Of a stretch of DNA of 48,768 bases, positions 17,671-25,531 are shown in pieces. The notes below the pieces were generated by a model. That model was not told where the DNA came from. It searched no databases and saw nothing but the letters and a program-made list of their open reading frames with translations. Origin of the DNA: Chthonomonas sp. UBA1950 (lineage in GTDB: Bacteria; Armatimonadota; Fimbriimonadia; Fimbriimonadales; Fimbriimonadaceae); NCBI GenBank assembly GCA_002336105.1, contig DDEQ01000011.1, positions 40,738-89,505 on the forward strand, in the 5' to 3' direction. Each line of letters begins with the position of its first letter. The stretch's first letter is position 1. The translations under genes and the position numbers were made by a program.

Positions 17671-18147
17671 TTAAGCACCAACCGCCGCCCAGTTCAGGGC
17701 ATAGCGAAAATCAAGGCTCGCGTTATCCGGCTTCGTTATCCGGATGAAAATCGATATCGAGTAGATCCCGATCTGCTCAACCGTGGCCATTACTGACTTC
17801 GAGATCCCGGCATCGACCATCCAAGCCAGCGCATCTTCGGCATAGGCTTTGGCATTCACCATCGTCGCCGCCGTAATCTTCTCGCGGGTCAGTAGCCACA
17901 GCTTCGAGCCAAAAGCTCCAAACTCGTCGCCCCACCAACCGCGCCGGTCGCTCGAATCTCGCACCTCATCTACCGAGGCTCTCGCGTCGGTAAACAAGCT
18001 CAGGTAGATCGCGGTGTTTAGCCCGCTGTCCGTGGTCACGTCCCTGGCGACTGCACCCGCCAAAGCTGGAACGCTCGACAGCTCAATGTCAAAAGAGGGA
18101 TAGCCCGATGCGGAGTCTTTCACCGCAACGAGTGCAATATCTGGCAT
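17671..18147 (-). CDS. Mu gp46-like baseplate protein
   Basis: 158 residues with SLFTDARASVDEVRD followed by RRGWWGDEFG and GSKLWLLTREKIT, the signature of the phage GP46 family. It is a small baseplate wedge component. A strong AAGGAGG site precedes ATG 18147. It sits between gp45-like and gp47-like genes as in Mu. Confidence 0.9.
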   Translation of the reverse strand: MPDIALVAVKDSASGYPSFDIELSSVPALAGAVARDVTTDSGLNTAIYLSLFTDARASVDEVRDSSDRRGWWGDEFGAFGSKLWLLTREKITAATMVNAKAYAEDALAWMVDAGISKSVMATVEQIGIYSISIFIRITKPDNASLDFRYALNWAAVGA

Positions 18148-18158
18148 AAGGTGCCTCC

Positions 18159-18611
18159 TTAAGGCGCGTGTCCGTTCAAGGTTCCGCCGATGGTCACGTT
18201 CCCGGAAATCGATAGGTTCCCGTTGATGGTCACGCCACCAGCGCAGGTGATGGAGATACTCCCATCACCGTTGAGCAAAATCTGAGTTCCGCTCTTGTCA
18301 TACAGGCAGGTCTGCCCGTCGGTCAAAGGGTGCGGCCGCGAACTGTCATCCACGCCAAGAATAACGGTGTGATCAGCGTTCGATCCCACTTGGCCGATGA
18401 GGACCTCCGAGCCGCTTGGCGGAACGCTTGTCAAACCATACTGACCAATCCGCTCGCAGTCGTCGAACGTCTCGCCTTCCAGCCGGGTTACCTGCATCGT
18501 CTGCAAACCGGATTTATCGTTCACACGCGCAAGCGTCCCGCGCATCAGTAGCGTCCGAACCCTGCGTTCAAGCGGCCCGATAAACCGCTTGAGTTCATCT
18601 TTGATGTGCAT
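18159..18611 (-). CDS. Mu gp45-like baseplate spike protein (gpV type)
   Basis: 150 residues. An N-terminal OB-like part with LQTMQVTRLEGETFDDCERIGQYGL and PPSGSEVLIGQVGSNAD matches Mu gp45. The C-terminus is a short trimeric beta-spike (ILLNGDGSISITCAGGVTI, then NGNLSISGNVTIGG). It punctures the host outer membrane on sheath contraction. The gene follows a 115-base gap almost wholly filled by CCGAAC repeats, and its own ribosome site is weak. Confidence 0.9.
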   Translation of the reverse strand: MHIKDELKRFIGPLERRVRTLLMRGTLARVNDKSGLQTMQVTRLEGETFDDCERIGQYGLTSVPPSGSEVLIGQVGSNADHTVILGVDDSSRPHPLTDGQTCLYDKSGTQILLNGDGSISITCAGGVTINGNLSISGNVTIGGTLNGHAP

Positions 18612-18632
18612 GATGTTTCACTACCAAAAGAG

Positions 18633-18725
18633 CCGAACCAACCCGAACTACCCGAACAACCCCGAACCACCCGAACAACCCCGAACTACCCCGAACTACC
18701 CCGAACCACCCGAACTAATCCGAAG
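18633..18725. repeat. CCGAAC simple-repeat tract 1 (9-10 base unit)
   Basis: About ten tandem units of CCGAAC followed by CAAC, TACC, CACC or AACC. Unit length varies between 9 and 10, so there is no reading frame to preserve. The tract fills the gap between the gpP-like gene stop and the gp45-like start; on the transcribed strand it reads as repeated GGTTCGGG/AGTTCGGG. Confidence 0.9.
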
Positions 18726-18726
18726 A

Positions 18727-20064
18727 TCAATACTTCTCCTTCAAACTCTCAAGGTACGAAGCCTTAGCCTTGGCCACCTCGTTCGGGTCAACGCCACCAC
18801 TCGAAGCCTTCTTGGCACCTTTGCGTCGCTGCCGTTCGTTCTTCTTCTCGGCTTTCAGCTCTACTTCGCTCGAATACGCGTCAGGTCGAACCAGGCGCAT
18901 ATTGGTTAGCATTCCGCTGTCCGAAAGCTCAAAGCTCACCTCGGCGATGAGCATCTCCTCATCGATGTTCAGGAGTGAGGAAGAGATCGGTACCACCCGA
19001 TTGATCGTCCAGATCTGTCCGTTACTTTGCCGCCAACCAACGACGGTCACTCGTGCAACCTTTGCCTTGGCCGCTCTTGACCGTGCTTCCCACTCAGCAC
19101 GTCCAGAAAGGTAGCTAGCCGTCGCCTTCTGCTCGGCATGGATCATCAAAGGTCGGTAGCGGTTCACGCCCGCATCGCGGTAGGTTCCACGCATCGCATT
19201 CGTCGCCTTGCCCTGGCCGCTCGATTGCCCTTCAACGATGTAGTTCGAAAAACGGTCCGTGCTCGAAACGTCCACGCTACCCGCCAGTAGGTTCTTACCC
19301 TCGGTGATGGCGTCGATACTTCTCCTCGATCCGCTGCGAGTAATAAGGAGCGATCCGCCCTCCCCCGATGTCACGATGAGGTTCTTGGCAATCGCCGCCC
19401 GTGCGATGGCTTCATGCACCTTTTCACCGGAGAGCAAGGCAAAGCTAGCAATCGGGTCACCAGTGTCCTGGTCAGTCGTCACCTTAATTCCAAACGGGCT
19501 CGCCAATATCTGCGCCAGGTCTTCAAGCTTCTTGTTCTTAAACGTTCCCGGTCGGTTCGTTGCCGAGCAGTCAATCAGGTCCGCCGTGCGGTCTCGTCCC
19601 GAAACGCGCATTCCGTGCGATTCTCCATCGATAGACAAACTCACCGAATCCACGTAACCCGATACCAGCAGATCCGGCCCAATCCAAACCTTCACCTCGT
19701 CCTGATCAAAGATCGGCCAAGGTTCGCTAACCTGTTGCCACCGGTCAAAAAGGTCCACGTCAAACGAAGCCGAAGCCGTCTCAAGAGATTTCGATATTCG
19801 AACGCTTTGCCATCCCGCGTACTCGATGCCATTCACCTCGAGCACAACCTCATTCGAGTTGGCCGAGGTCACTCTCGAGCTTTTCGAACCACGGATCATC
19901 TGATCCGGAACAACGATTTTTTCTCCCGCCGCAAGCTTCTGCGGGTTGCCGCTTTTTATCCCGCTTCGGTTGATCTGCCAAAGCGACGAGCTCGCCGAGG
20001 CAGAACCCAATAGCTTGAGGGCGATCCCATCAAGGGTATCGCCTTTCTGAACGATGTAAATCAT
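18727..20064 (-). CDS. LysM-tailed baseplate hub protein (Mu gpP / gpD-like)
   Basis: 445 residues. Residues 1-55 are a LysM domain (VQKGDTLDGIALKLLG, IVVPDQ). The remainder is a Mu gpP/P2 gpD-like hub with VEVNGIEYAGWQSVRISKSLE-type opening (here LEVNGIEYAGWQSV), DQDEVKVWIGPDLLVSGYVD, SGRDRTADLIDCSA and a lysine-rich C-terminus. It forms the central hub under the tube; LysM would bind peptidoglycan. In many phages the LysM (gpX) is separate, so this is a fusion. ATG overlaps the gpN stop (ATGA). Confidence 0.88.
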   Translation of the reverse strand: MIYIVQKGDTLDGIALKLLGSASASSSLWQINRSGIKSGNPQKLAAGEKIVVPDQMIRGSKSSRVTSANSNEVVLEVNGIEYAGWQSVRISKSLETASASFDVDLFDRWQQVSEPWPIFDQDEVKVWIGPDLLVSGYVDSVSLSIDGESHGMRVSGRDRTADLIDCSATNRPGTFKNKKLEDLAQILASPFGIKVTTDQDTGDPIASFALLSGEKVHEAIARAAIAKNLIVTSGEGGSLLITRSGSRRSIDAITEGKNLLAGSVDVSSTDRFSNYIVEGQSSGQGKATNAMRGTYRDAGVNRYRPLMIHAEQKATASYLSGRAEWEARSRAAKAKVARVTVVGWRQSNGQIWTINRVVPISSSLLNIDEEMLIAEVSFELSDSGMLTNMRLVRPDAYSSEVELKAEKKNERQRRKGAKKASSGGVDPNEVAKAKASYLESLKEKY

Positions 20065-21269
20065 CTCAGCACGACAATTTCAGAGCCGCTCGTATTCGGA
20101 GCCATCCAAGGATTTCGAACGCCATTCAGCTCGATCACGGTGGATTCATCTACCGACCCACTCATCAGGTCATAAGCCAAAACCAAAGTCGGCAGTTGAG
20201 CACTCACGCGAATCTTCACCAAGTTCGGTAGCGCCTTGTCGGCGCTCGGAATCGCGGCCAGGCTCAAGGCCAGAAGGTCCTGCAAGTATCCAAAGAGCAC
20301 ATCATCCGAAACCGACGACATCGCCACTTGGAACATCTGTGCCAGGTCCGAGCGAGCACTCAGCGCCTGGTCGTTCGTTCGGTAATCCGCATCTACCGCT
20401 TGCGCCGCCGCACTTGTCACCACCGCTGTGAACATCACATCTTGGATCCGCGCTAAGTTCGCCGACATCGTTAGGCCAAGCGCACTTTCCGGAAAGTGAT
20501 ACTTCGTAAACGCAAGCTGCACATCCGTCAGTAGCCGGTTGTACGCTCGAAACGCCTGAAAGGGTGTCATGCCAAGGTTCGCAAGCTGAAACACGCAGTC
20601 CGCCAGCGCCGCCGCCATCAGTTCCGGATGCGATACGAGCTCAACCACCGAACCAAGCGTTTGAACAAAGCTGCTCGTCTTCTGGAAGGTCGCCGCAAGG
20701 TCCGTTCCCGTCGCCACACTACTTGGCTGCGCTGCTTGTTGTGCAGCCGTCTGCACCGTATCACTCAGGGTGCCGACGATCTCCGTCACCTGGCTTTGCG
20801 TCTTCGAGCTCGAGACATCAATCTCGCTGGCATTCGCGCAAGCAAGCAGGGTCGAAGTCGTCGAAAGACTCGAGACGGATCCGCTGACACTCGTGACCGC
20901 TTTCGGCGATTCCAGCTTGCCAGGAAAAACAAACGTCACCGAGAACTTGGCGATCCGCTGTTCATCGTAGGTCTCGCTCAGCGAGTAGCCGGTGACCTGA
21001 ACCGTCAAAACGCCAAGGTATGGGTGAACCAGCGTTCCCGGTCCTTTCTGCTCCAGCGCCTTCGTCAACTCATCACGCCGAGCCGAAACGTCATCACCCA
21101 GAACGTAAAGATCCATCGAGAACGTTCGCGCCTTAAGGCCAAGGTCTTCCAGAAAAGGAACATCCTTGAGCGGAAATTCATGCGTGATCGTCCGCCGCCC
21201 ACCTTCCACGCTGTGCGCCAACGTGCCGAAGGCTACGCCGCGAAACGAACCATCCTGAAATGGAGCCAT
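20061..21269 (-). CDS. DNA circularisation / Mu gpN-like tail protein
   Basis: About 402 residues. The N-terminus (PFQDGSFRGVAFGTLAHSVEGGRR, with GLKARTFSMDLYVLGDD) matches the DNA_circ_N family of Mu gpN and relatives. These are baseplate/tail proteins despite the name. The long helical middle is Ala/Ser/Thr-rich. ATG 21269 is preferred over GTG 21278 because AGGTGG sits 5 bases upstream. A CCGAAC repeat tract lies directly upstream. Confidence 0.88.
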   Translation of the reverse strand: MAPFQDGSFRGVAFGTLAHSVEGGRRTITHEFPLKDVPFLEDLGLKARTFSMDLYVLGDDVSARRDELTKALEQKGPGTLVHPYLGVLTVQVTGYSLSETYDEQRIAKFSVTFVFPGKLESPKAVTSVSGSVSSLSTTSTLLACANASEIDVSSSKTQSQVTEIVGTLSDTVQTAAQQAAQPSSVATGTDLAATFQKTSSFVQTLGSVVELVSHPELMAAALADCVFQLANLGMTPFQAFRAYNRLLTDVQLAFTKYHFPESALGLTMSANLARIQDVMFTAVVTSAAAQAVDADYRTNDQALSARSDLAQMFQVAMSSVSDDVLFGYLQDLLALSLAAIPSADKALPNLVKIRVSAQLPTLVLAYDLMSGSVDESTVIELNGVRNPWMAPNTSGSEIVVLR

Positions 21270-21284
21270 ACCTGCCACCTATGT

Positions 21285-21326
21285 CAACCCGAACTAACCC
21301 GAACCAACCAAGCCAACCCGAACCAA
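21285..21326. repeat. CCGAAC simple-repeat tract 2
   Basis: About four imperfect units of CCGAACYAAC, with one AGCCAACC variant, between the HTH gene stop and the gpN-like start. Same unit as the tracts at 18633 and 22779. It marks one edge of the three-gene cargo island. Confidence 0.8.
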
Positions 21327-21336
21327 AAACTAGAAT

Positions 21337-21699
21337 CTATCCAACCAACGATTCGAGCGGTATCCCTAACTCGTTGTGCAGTCGTCGAATCATCGAAAGA
21401 CTAAGCCCGCGCTTGCCGCGCAAAACATCCGATACCCTCGACTGAGAGTCAAGGTAAGGAATGAGGTCGTTCCGTGTCTTGCCTTGTCGGTCCATCCACC
21501 CTTCCAGCGCATCAATGGCTGTAGGCGGAGCGACCGGATAATGCTCGGATTCATAAGCCTGAACCAGCGTCGCCAAAACATCCCGCTCATCCGCATCGGC
21601 CGTACCCTGTTCCGCAAAGAAGAGCTGCTCAATGCGATCGAGCGCCGAGGTTAAATCGTCGTCGTTTCGAATCGGTAATACAGTTACGGCAGTGCTCAT
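21337..21699 (-). CDS. HigA-like antitoxin / XRE-family HTH protein, orphan
   Basis: 120 residues. The C-terminal half is a clear HigA-type HTH: ALEGWMDRQGKTRNDLIPYL followed by SRVSDVLRGKRGLSLSMIRRL and GIPLESLVG. HigA proteins neutralise RelE-fold HigB toxins and repress their operon. No RelE-like gene is adjacent; the gene upstream encodes a DUF6414-like protein. It lies inside the phage tail operon, where no regulator is expected. It could be an anti-toxin-antitoxin defence factor, a cargo regulator, or half of a new pair. Confidence 0.8.
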   Translation of the reverse strand: MSTAVTVLPIRNDDDLTSALDRIEQLFFAEQGTADADERDVLATLVQAYESEHYPVAPPTAIDALEGWMDRQGKTRNDLIPYLDSQSRVSDVLRGKRGLSLSMIRRLHNELGIPLESLVG

Positions 21700-21763
21700 A
21701 GGTTCTCGATATCCTGTTTTGTCAGTCGGTCAAAAATGAGAACCTTGGATCAACCGCTGTTGA

Positions 21764-22546
21764 CTATAGGATCTTCCTGAATAAGACAATTGGTGTGACA
21801 CGTATCGAACTTGGATCGAAAAGCATGGTGCCCAAGTTTTCGGTTACTGGAGTGATCCCCGACATCATATCGGTCAGTTTAGACAAGGAATCTTCCACCT
21901 TGTCCTCCTTAATGCCTATACAAAAGACATCGCCAATCGATGAACTTCCATGTCTAAAAGCGTAACTTGGAATTGATTCCCTCATTCCTTCGATATGTAG
22001 AGTGCCCACAACTTGCTTATCATTAGCGATGTCAAGAAAGAATGCGGGCGGAAAGACAAGTCGACGGATAGCTGAGGCAAGATAGCGAAGATTGATGCCG
22101 GTCTGCTTATCGACGGGGTTCCTTGACTTAGACAACTCCTGCGCTTGATTATCGAACATGTCTTTGATAATCTCTATCACTGTTCCGTCAACGAGAAACA
22201 GTTTGCCTTTAACGATCACGAGATCTCCGTGGTTCGCAGAGTCGATGTCTTCTTTGATGTGCCCGTTCTGGATCAAATACGCCAATAAGTCTGTCGTGAT
22301 GACATCACCAGGATCGGATCTGTCCTTTCGTTGTTGGGTTTCGACGCCTAACGTTGTTTGCGACACGGTTAGAAGGTTAAAAGCACCTACCTTGCCCTCG
22401 TTCGAAACAGTTTCTGCCGAAGTTGTGGTCTTCTCCGACTCAAAGATCCGACCACCAAAGATCTGGGCATACCAAGAGATTATTCTCTGATCATCTTTGT
22501 AAATGAAGTCATATAATGCGACCGTTTGTTCTTCTGGTGCTTCCAT
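21764..22546 (-). CDS. DUF6414-like protein, tail-operon cargo
   Basis: 260 residues from ATG 22546, which has AGGA 6 bases upstream and overlaps the previous gene by 38 bases. The opening ALYDFIYKDDQRIISWYAQIFGG resembles DUF6414 proteins (short Y-D-Y-D segment, then a QI-containing helix); this assignment is from memory and needs a profile search. Later parts include GDVITTDLLAYLIQNGHI, a beta segment DLVIVKGKLFLVDGT and RRLVFPPAFFLD. No catalytic motif or membrane segment is evident. It is unlike any structural tail protein and belongs to the cargo island. Confidence 0.6.
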   Translation of the reverse strand: MEAPEEQTVALYDFIYKDDQRIISWYAQIFGGRIFESEKTTTSAETVSNEGKVGAFNLLTVSQTTLGVETQQRKDRSDPGDVITTDLLAYLIQNGHIKEDIDSANHGDLVIVKGKLFLVDGTVIEIIKDMFDNQAQELSKSRNPVDKQTGINLRYLASAIRRLVFPPAFFLDIANDKQVVGTLHIEGMRESIPSYAFRHGSSSIGDVFCIGIKEDKVEDSLSKLTDMMSGITPVTENLGTMLFDPSSIRVTPIVLFRKIL

Positions 22547-22709
22547 CAAATGTCCTGCGATTTGACTCGGCCATCCGGTTGAACCTCTCGATACCCTCGG
22601 CAACTTGGCGGGAGTGTTGCGAAACAATACGTACAGCTTCTTCTGTCGCTTCCTTCTGAAGCGGAGTAAATTTAATCTGTTCGCTTTGCTTCTTCTCGTT
22701 CATCGCCAT
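22509..22709 (-). CDS. Small coiled-coil protein, first gene of the cargo island
   Basis: 66 residues, highly polar and helical (TPLQKEATEEAVRIVSQHSRQ, then VAEGIERFNRMAESNRR), with a basic C-terminus. It overlaps the start of the DUF6414-like gene, so the two are translationally coupled and probably act together. An AT-rich stretch of about 70 bases separates it from the tape measure gene's repeat tract and could hold a promoter. No family recognised. Confidence 0.6.
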   Translation of the reverse strand: MAMNEKKQSEQIKFTPLQKEATEEAVRIVSQHSRQVAEGIERFNRMAESNRRTFDGSTRRTNGRII

Positions 22710-22778
22710 TCTATATTACGGTATTGGCAGAATTGTCGTTCAGCTAAATAGCCTTGCGACCCACTTTCTTCCACAAAT

Positions 22779-22814
22779 CCGAACCAACCGAACTAACCCG
22801 AACAACCCGAACCA
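22779..22814. repeat. CCGAAC simple-repeat tract 3
   Basis: Four units (CCGAACCAA, CCGAACTAAC, CCGAACAAC, CCGAACCA) starting 5 bases after the tape measure stop on the minus strand. It marks the other edge of the cargo island. Confidence 0.85.
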
Positions 22815-22818
22815 TAAA

Positions 22819-24633
22819 CTAAAACCCACCCGAATACCCAAGCGACGAGCCAAGGGTAAGGTTCTCGCCGCGAATCCAAACCCGCGAACCAGGGTCATAC
22901 GAAACGTGGATCTGCCCATTGATAGATGCCGAAGAACTCACTGGCTGAACCTGCACGGAACCACCGATGGGCATCGGTGGCAAAACTCTTTGGTTCGAAA
23001 TCGAGGTCTGCTGAATACTGCCGCCGCCGCCAAAGCCAAGGAAGTTGCCGACCTTCTTGAACACGTCAAGGAACTTGCCCCATTTCTCTTCAACCCACCT
23101 GAAGAGTCCGTCCCAAATATCCTGCCAAACCTTGCTTAAGATCACTTTGAGACCAACGAACGCCCCCTTGATCTTGCTCCACAGGTTCGGAAGTGTTTTG
23201 GTAAAGAAGCCGGTAATCGCGTCCTCAACACCATCGAAGAAATTTGCGGTGGCAGCAAAGGAGTCAATCATGAAGTTGAGAACACTGCCAAGCACTTTCA
23301 AAATATCACGTAGCGCACCGCCCAGGACATTCACGATGATGGGAACCATGGTCTGAACAATCCATCCAAGAAGCGGACCCAATACCCGATCCCAAAGCGG
23401 CTGCAGAACCTTATGCCAGAGGTTATCCAGAACGCTAATGATAGGCTTGAAAGCTTCAACAATAGCAGTAAGCCCAGGCTGGGCCTTCACCCACATGTTT
23501 GTGAGCCACTTCGTGATCTCGCCGAGTTTAACCGTAAACCATTCACTCACGGATTGAACCAGTGGTAAGGCTGGTTTGAAGACATCCAAGATCGTTTTCC
23601 CGAGGGATCGGAACGTACCAATCATGCCGCCAACGTTCGCCCCGGAAAACCCTTTCGAGAAGAGAGAAGAAATACGCGCCCAAGCCGCACTCGATGCCGC
23701 CGAAACCGTGTCAAAGACTTTCGGAAGGTTTCCAGCAATGTCCTTAAAGCGTCCTAACGCAAGGCTTGCTCCCCGCATCGCTGTCTGCGCGACAGGGAGG
23801 AACACCTTGCCAAGTTGGGCAATGATATCGGCAAACTGGGCTTTCACGATTCGGGTCGAGTTCGCCAAATACATCGACGTCCTCCCAAAGTCACCGTGAG
23901 CCTTTCGGGATTGCTCCAAGATGATCTGATATCGAGCTTGTACTTTCGCGGCTTCGGAGAGTTCACCGTTATTGAGCTTAAAGCCCATTGCGATTGCCTT
24001 AACCTTAACCGCGTTTTCTGAAAGCAGAATGCCAAACTCCCTTAACGGTCGAGCTTCGCCAACGAGTCCGCTCTTCACCTTATCAGCTGCTTCTTCAACA
24101 TCAACGTTGTAGAACGAAGCGAGGTCTGCAGAGAGCTTCGCGAGCTTCATGCTCATCTTTGCCGACTCACTCTCAGACCGTCCCCCTGCCTGTAGGATCA
24201 GGCCAAACGATGAGGCGAAGTCCAAGGCCGCTCGCTTGGATAACCCAAGAGCGCTCGCCGACTTGTTCGAGAAGGCGAGAATAGCTGAAGTGCTCTTTCC
24301 AAACACTTGTTCCGTTTTCGTAAGCGACTCGTTCAAATCCGATGCCGCTGTTGTGGCGCTATAGATGCCCCTAGCCGCAACACCGACCCCCACTGCCACA
24401 GTCCCAATCGCCGCGCCAACCGCCGCGATTCGCCCGAATCCACTCATGAAAGACCCTTTACCTTCCAGACTGGATGCCGCCCCTCGCCGTCGAGCGAGTT
24501 CCGCTTTTTCAGACTTGCGACTCGCTTCTTCCGACTTCGCTGTAATCCGAGAGATCGCCGCCGAGATCCCTTTCGCGGGTCCCGACACCTTGTCGATGCC
24601 TCGAATGACGAGGCCAATCTGAAACTGCTTCAT
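22819..24633 (-). CDS. Tail tape measure protein
   Basis: About 604 residues, short for the family, predicting a short tail. The N-terminus has a charged coiled coil (SEEASRKSEKAELARRR), then a Gly/Ala membrane-like stretch (IAAVGAAIGTVAVGVGVAARG), and the phage_tail_TM core (ALGLSKRAALDFASSFGLIL, ADLASFYNVDVEEAADKVKSG, GLVGEARPLREFGILLSE). Hydrophobic and Trp-rich helices follow. It sets tail length and is ejected ahead of DNA. ATG 24633 (MKQFQIG) has AAGGA 9 bases upstream and overlaps the chaperone -1 frame stop as ATGA; GTG 24675 is less likely. Confidence 0.92.
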   Translation of the reverse strand: MKQFQIGLVIRGIDKVSGPAKGISAAISRITAKSEEASRKSEKAELARRRGAASSLEGKGSFMSGFGRIAAVGAAIGTVAVGVGVAARGIYSATTAASDLNESLTKTEQVFGKSTSAILAFSNKSASALGLSKRAALDFASSFGLILQAGGRSESESAKMSMKLAKLSADLASFYNVDVEEAADKVKSGLVGEARPLREFGILLSENAVKVKAIAMGFKLNNGELSEAAKVQARYQIILEQSRKAHGDFGRTSMYLANSTRIVKAQFADIIAQLGKVFLPVAQTAMRGASLALGRFKDIAGNLPKVFDTVSAASSAAWARISSLFSKGFSGANVGGMIGTFRSLGKTILDVFKPALPLVQSVSEWFTVKLGEITKWLTNMWVKAQPGLTAIVEAFKPIISVLDNLWHKVLQPLWDRVLGPLLGWIVQTMVPIIVNVLGGALRDILKVLGSVLNFMIDSFAATANFFDGVEDAITGFFTKTLPNLWSKIKGAFVGLKVILSKVWQDIWDGLFRWVEEKWGKFLDVFKKVGNFLGFGGGGSIQQTSISNQRVLPPMPIGGSVQVQPVSSSASINGQIHVSYDPGSRVWIRGENLTLGSSLGYSGGF

Positions 24634-25150
24634 GGGTGAATTTCCTTGAGGATTCGAATCGCCTGAGTTCGCCACATCAGGAACTCAGAAAAGAGTAAGG
24701 ACTCCACAACCTGCGGAGTCCAGTGATACACGTAAGCAAGATCAGCCAACTCGCGTGGCCAATCTACGCGCTGAAAAAACAGTTAAGGGCCTCGCAAGCA
24801 AGCATAAAATCAACCGATCCCATCTTGCTCATTTCAGTCGCTGGTATGCAGCAAACCGATTCCAGAACACAAGCTGTCTTTTCAATCTCGCCCCTGAACT
24901 TATCGGCCAGGCGAAGAGCGCCGACCGTCGGCTCCTTTATGCGAAGGACCGTCGTGAGCTCTGGCGGATCACCCGCCATGACGGGCTTACGAAGTTGCAC
25001 GTAGATCGCATCAGCAGCAATCACGATTCGTTCGTTTCCTTCGAACCGCACCTTCTTCACGCCGTCTTCCTCGAAAGTCAGAAGGTCGCCCCAAGCCGCT
25101 TCGACCTCTTCAACGCTCGTTAGCTCGCGAACGCCAGAAGGAAGCGTCAT
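24630..25150 (-). CDS. Tail assembly chaperone, -1 frameshift fusion form (Mu gp41/42 or lambda G-T analogue)
   Basis: The zero frame runs 25150 to 24767 and ends at TAG 24764-24766 (128 residues, product LTSVEEVEAAWGDLL to NCFFSA). Slipping back one base at U UUU UUC (24773-24779) enters an open frame of 47 codons that ends at TGA 24630-24632. It encodes QRVDWPRELADLAYVYHW, then VESLLFSEFLMW and AIRILKEIHP, a clearly protein-like sequence. The fused product is about 173 residues. Both products help the tape measure and tube assemble and are absent from mature tails. The gene sits between tail tube and tape measure, exactly where such frameshifts occur. Confidence 0.8.
24773..24779 (-). promoter_or_regulatory. 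-1 ribosomal frameshift site, U UUU UUC
   Basis: On the minus strand the codons TGT TTT TTC contain the canonical slippery heptamer T TTT TTC in the correct phase, 6 bases before the zero-frame stop TAG. The -1 frame is open both across this point and to the start of the tape measure gene. Confidence 0.8.
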
Positions 25151-25512
25151 CGTAGCTCCTCTGCCGCATACGGCGATTCAAACCGGATCTTCACCTCACC
25201 CTCACCGGTGTTGATGCCACCTTCACCGGCAAAGTAAGCATTCCGAAAAACGATACTCTTTCCGTTTGCCGCATCCAGAATCACAGTGGAATCCGTGGCG
25301 TTCATCAGCGCCGAAAGATCCATATTGAAGCTATCCGTAATCGCACCTTCAATGAATGCGACTTGCGGTGTCTCCTTGTAGCCGTGCGCATAGCCCGCCC
25401 CCAGGACGGCCTCGCGCTTGTTGTTGCCGAGATTGTAGTCGAATTCACCCTTTGCCCTAAGCTCTTGGCCATCGACGGTAATGCGGATAATTCCGCCAAC
25501 TCTTTCTGCCAT
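25147..25512 (-). CDS. Tail tube protein (Mu gpM-like)
   Basis: 121 residues. GGIIRITVDGQELRAKGEFDYNLG, GYKETPQVAFIEGAITD and the C-terminal GEGEVKIRFESPYAAEEL match the Mu/FluMu tail tube family. It polymerises inside the sheath. It overlaps the chaperone gene by 4 bases (ATGA) and follows the sheath gene. Confidence 0.92.
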   Translation of the reverse strand: MAERVGGIIRITVDGQELRAKGEFDYNLGNNKREAVLGAGYAHGYKETPQVAFIEGAITDSFNMDLSALMNATDSTVILDAANGKSIVFRNAYFAGEGGINTGEGEVKIRFESPYAAEELR

Positions 25513-25531
25513 TTTTGTTTAACCTGTGCCC

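Noticed and set aside
18633..18725. CCGAAC tract as a CRISPR array
   Set aside because: Units are 9-10 bases with no unique spacers and no cas gene nearby.
18589..18909. Plus-strand open frame rich in Asn-Pro-Glu-Pro (NPNYPNNPEPPEQP)
   Set aside because: It reads the CCGAAC tract in one frame and then runs antisense through the gpP-like gene; the repeat unit varies between 9 and 10 bases, so no frame is preserved.
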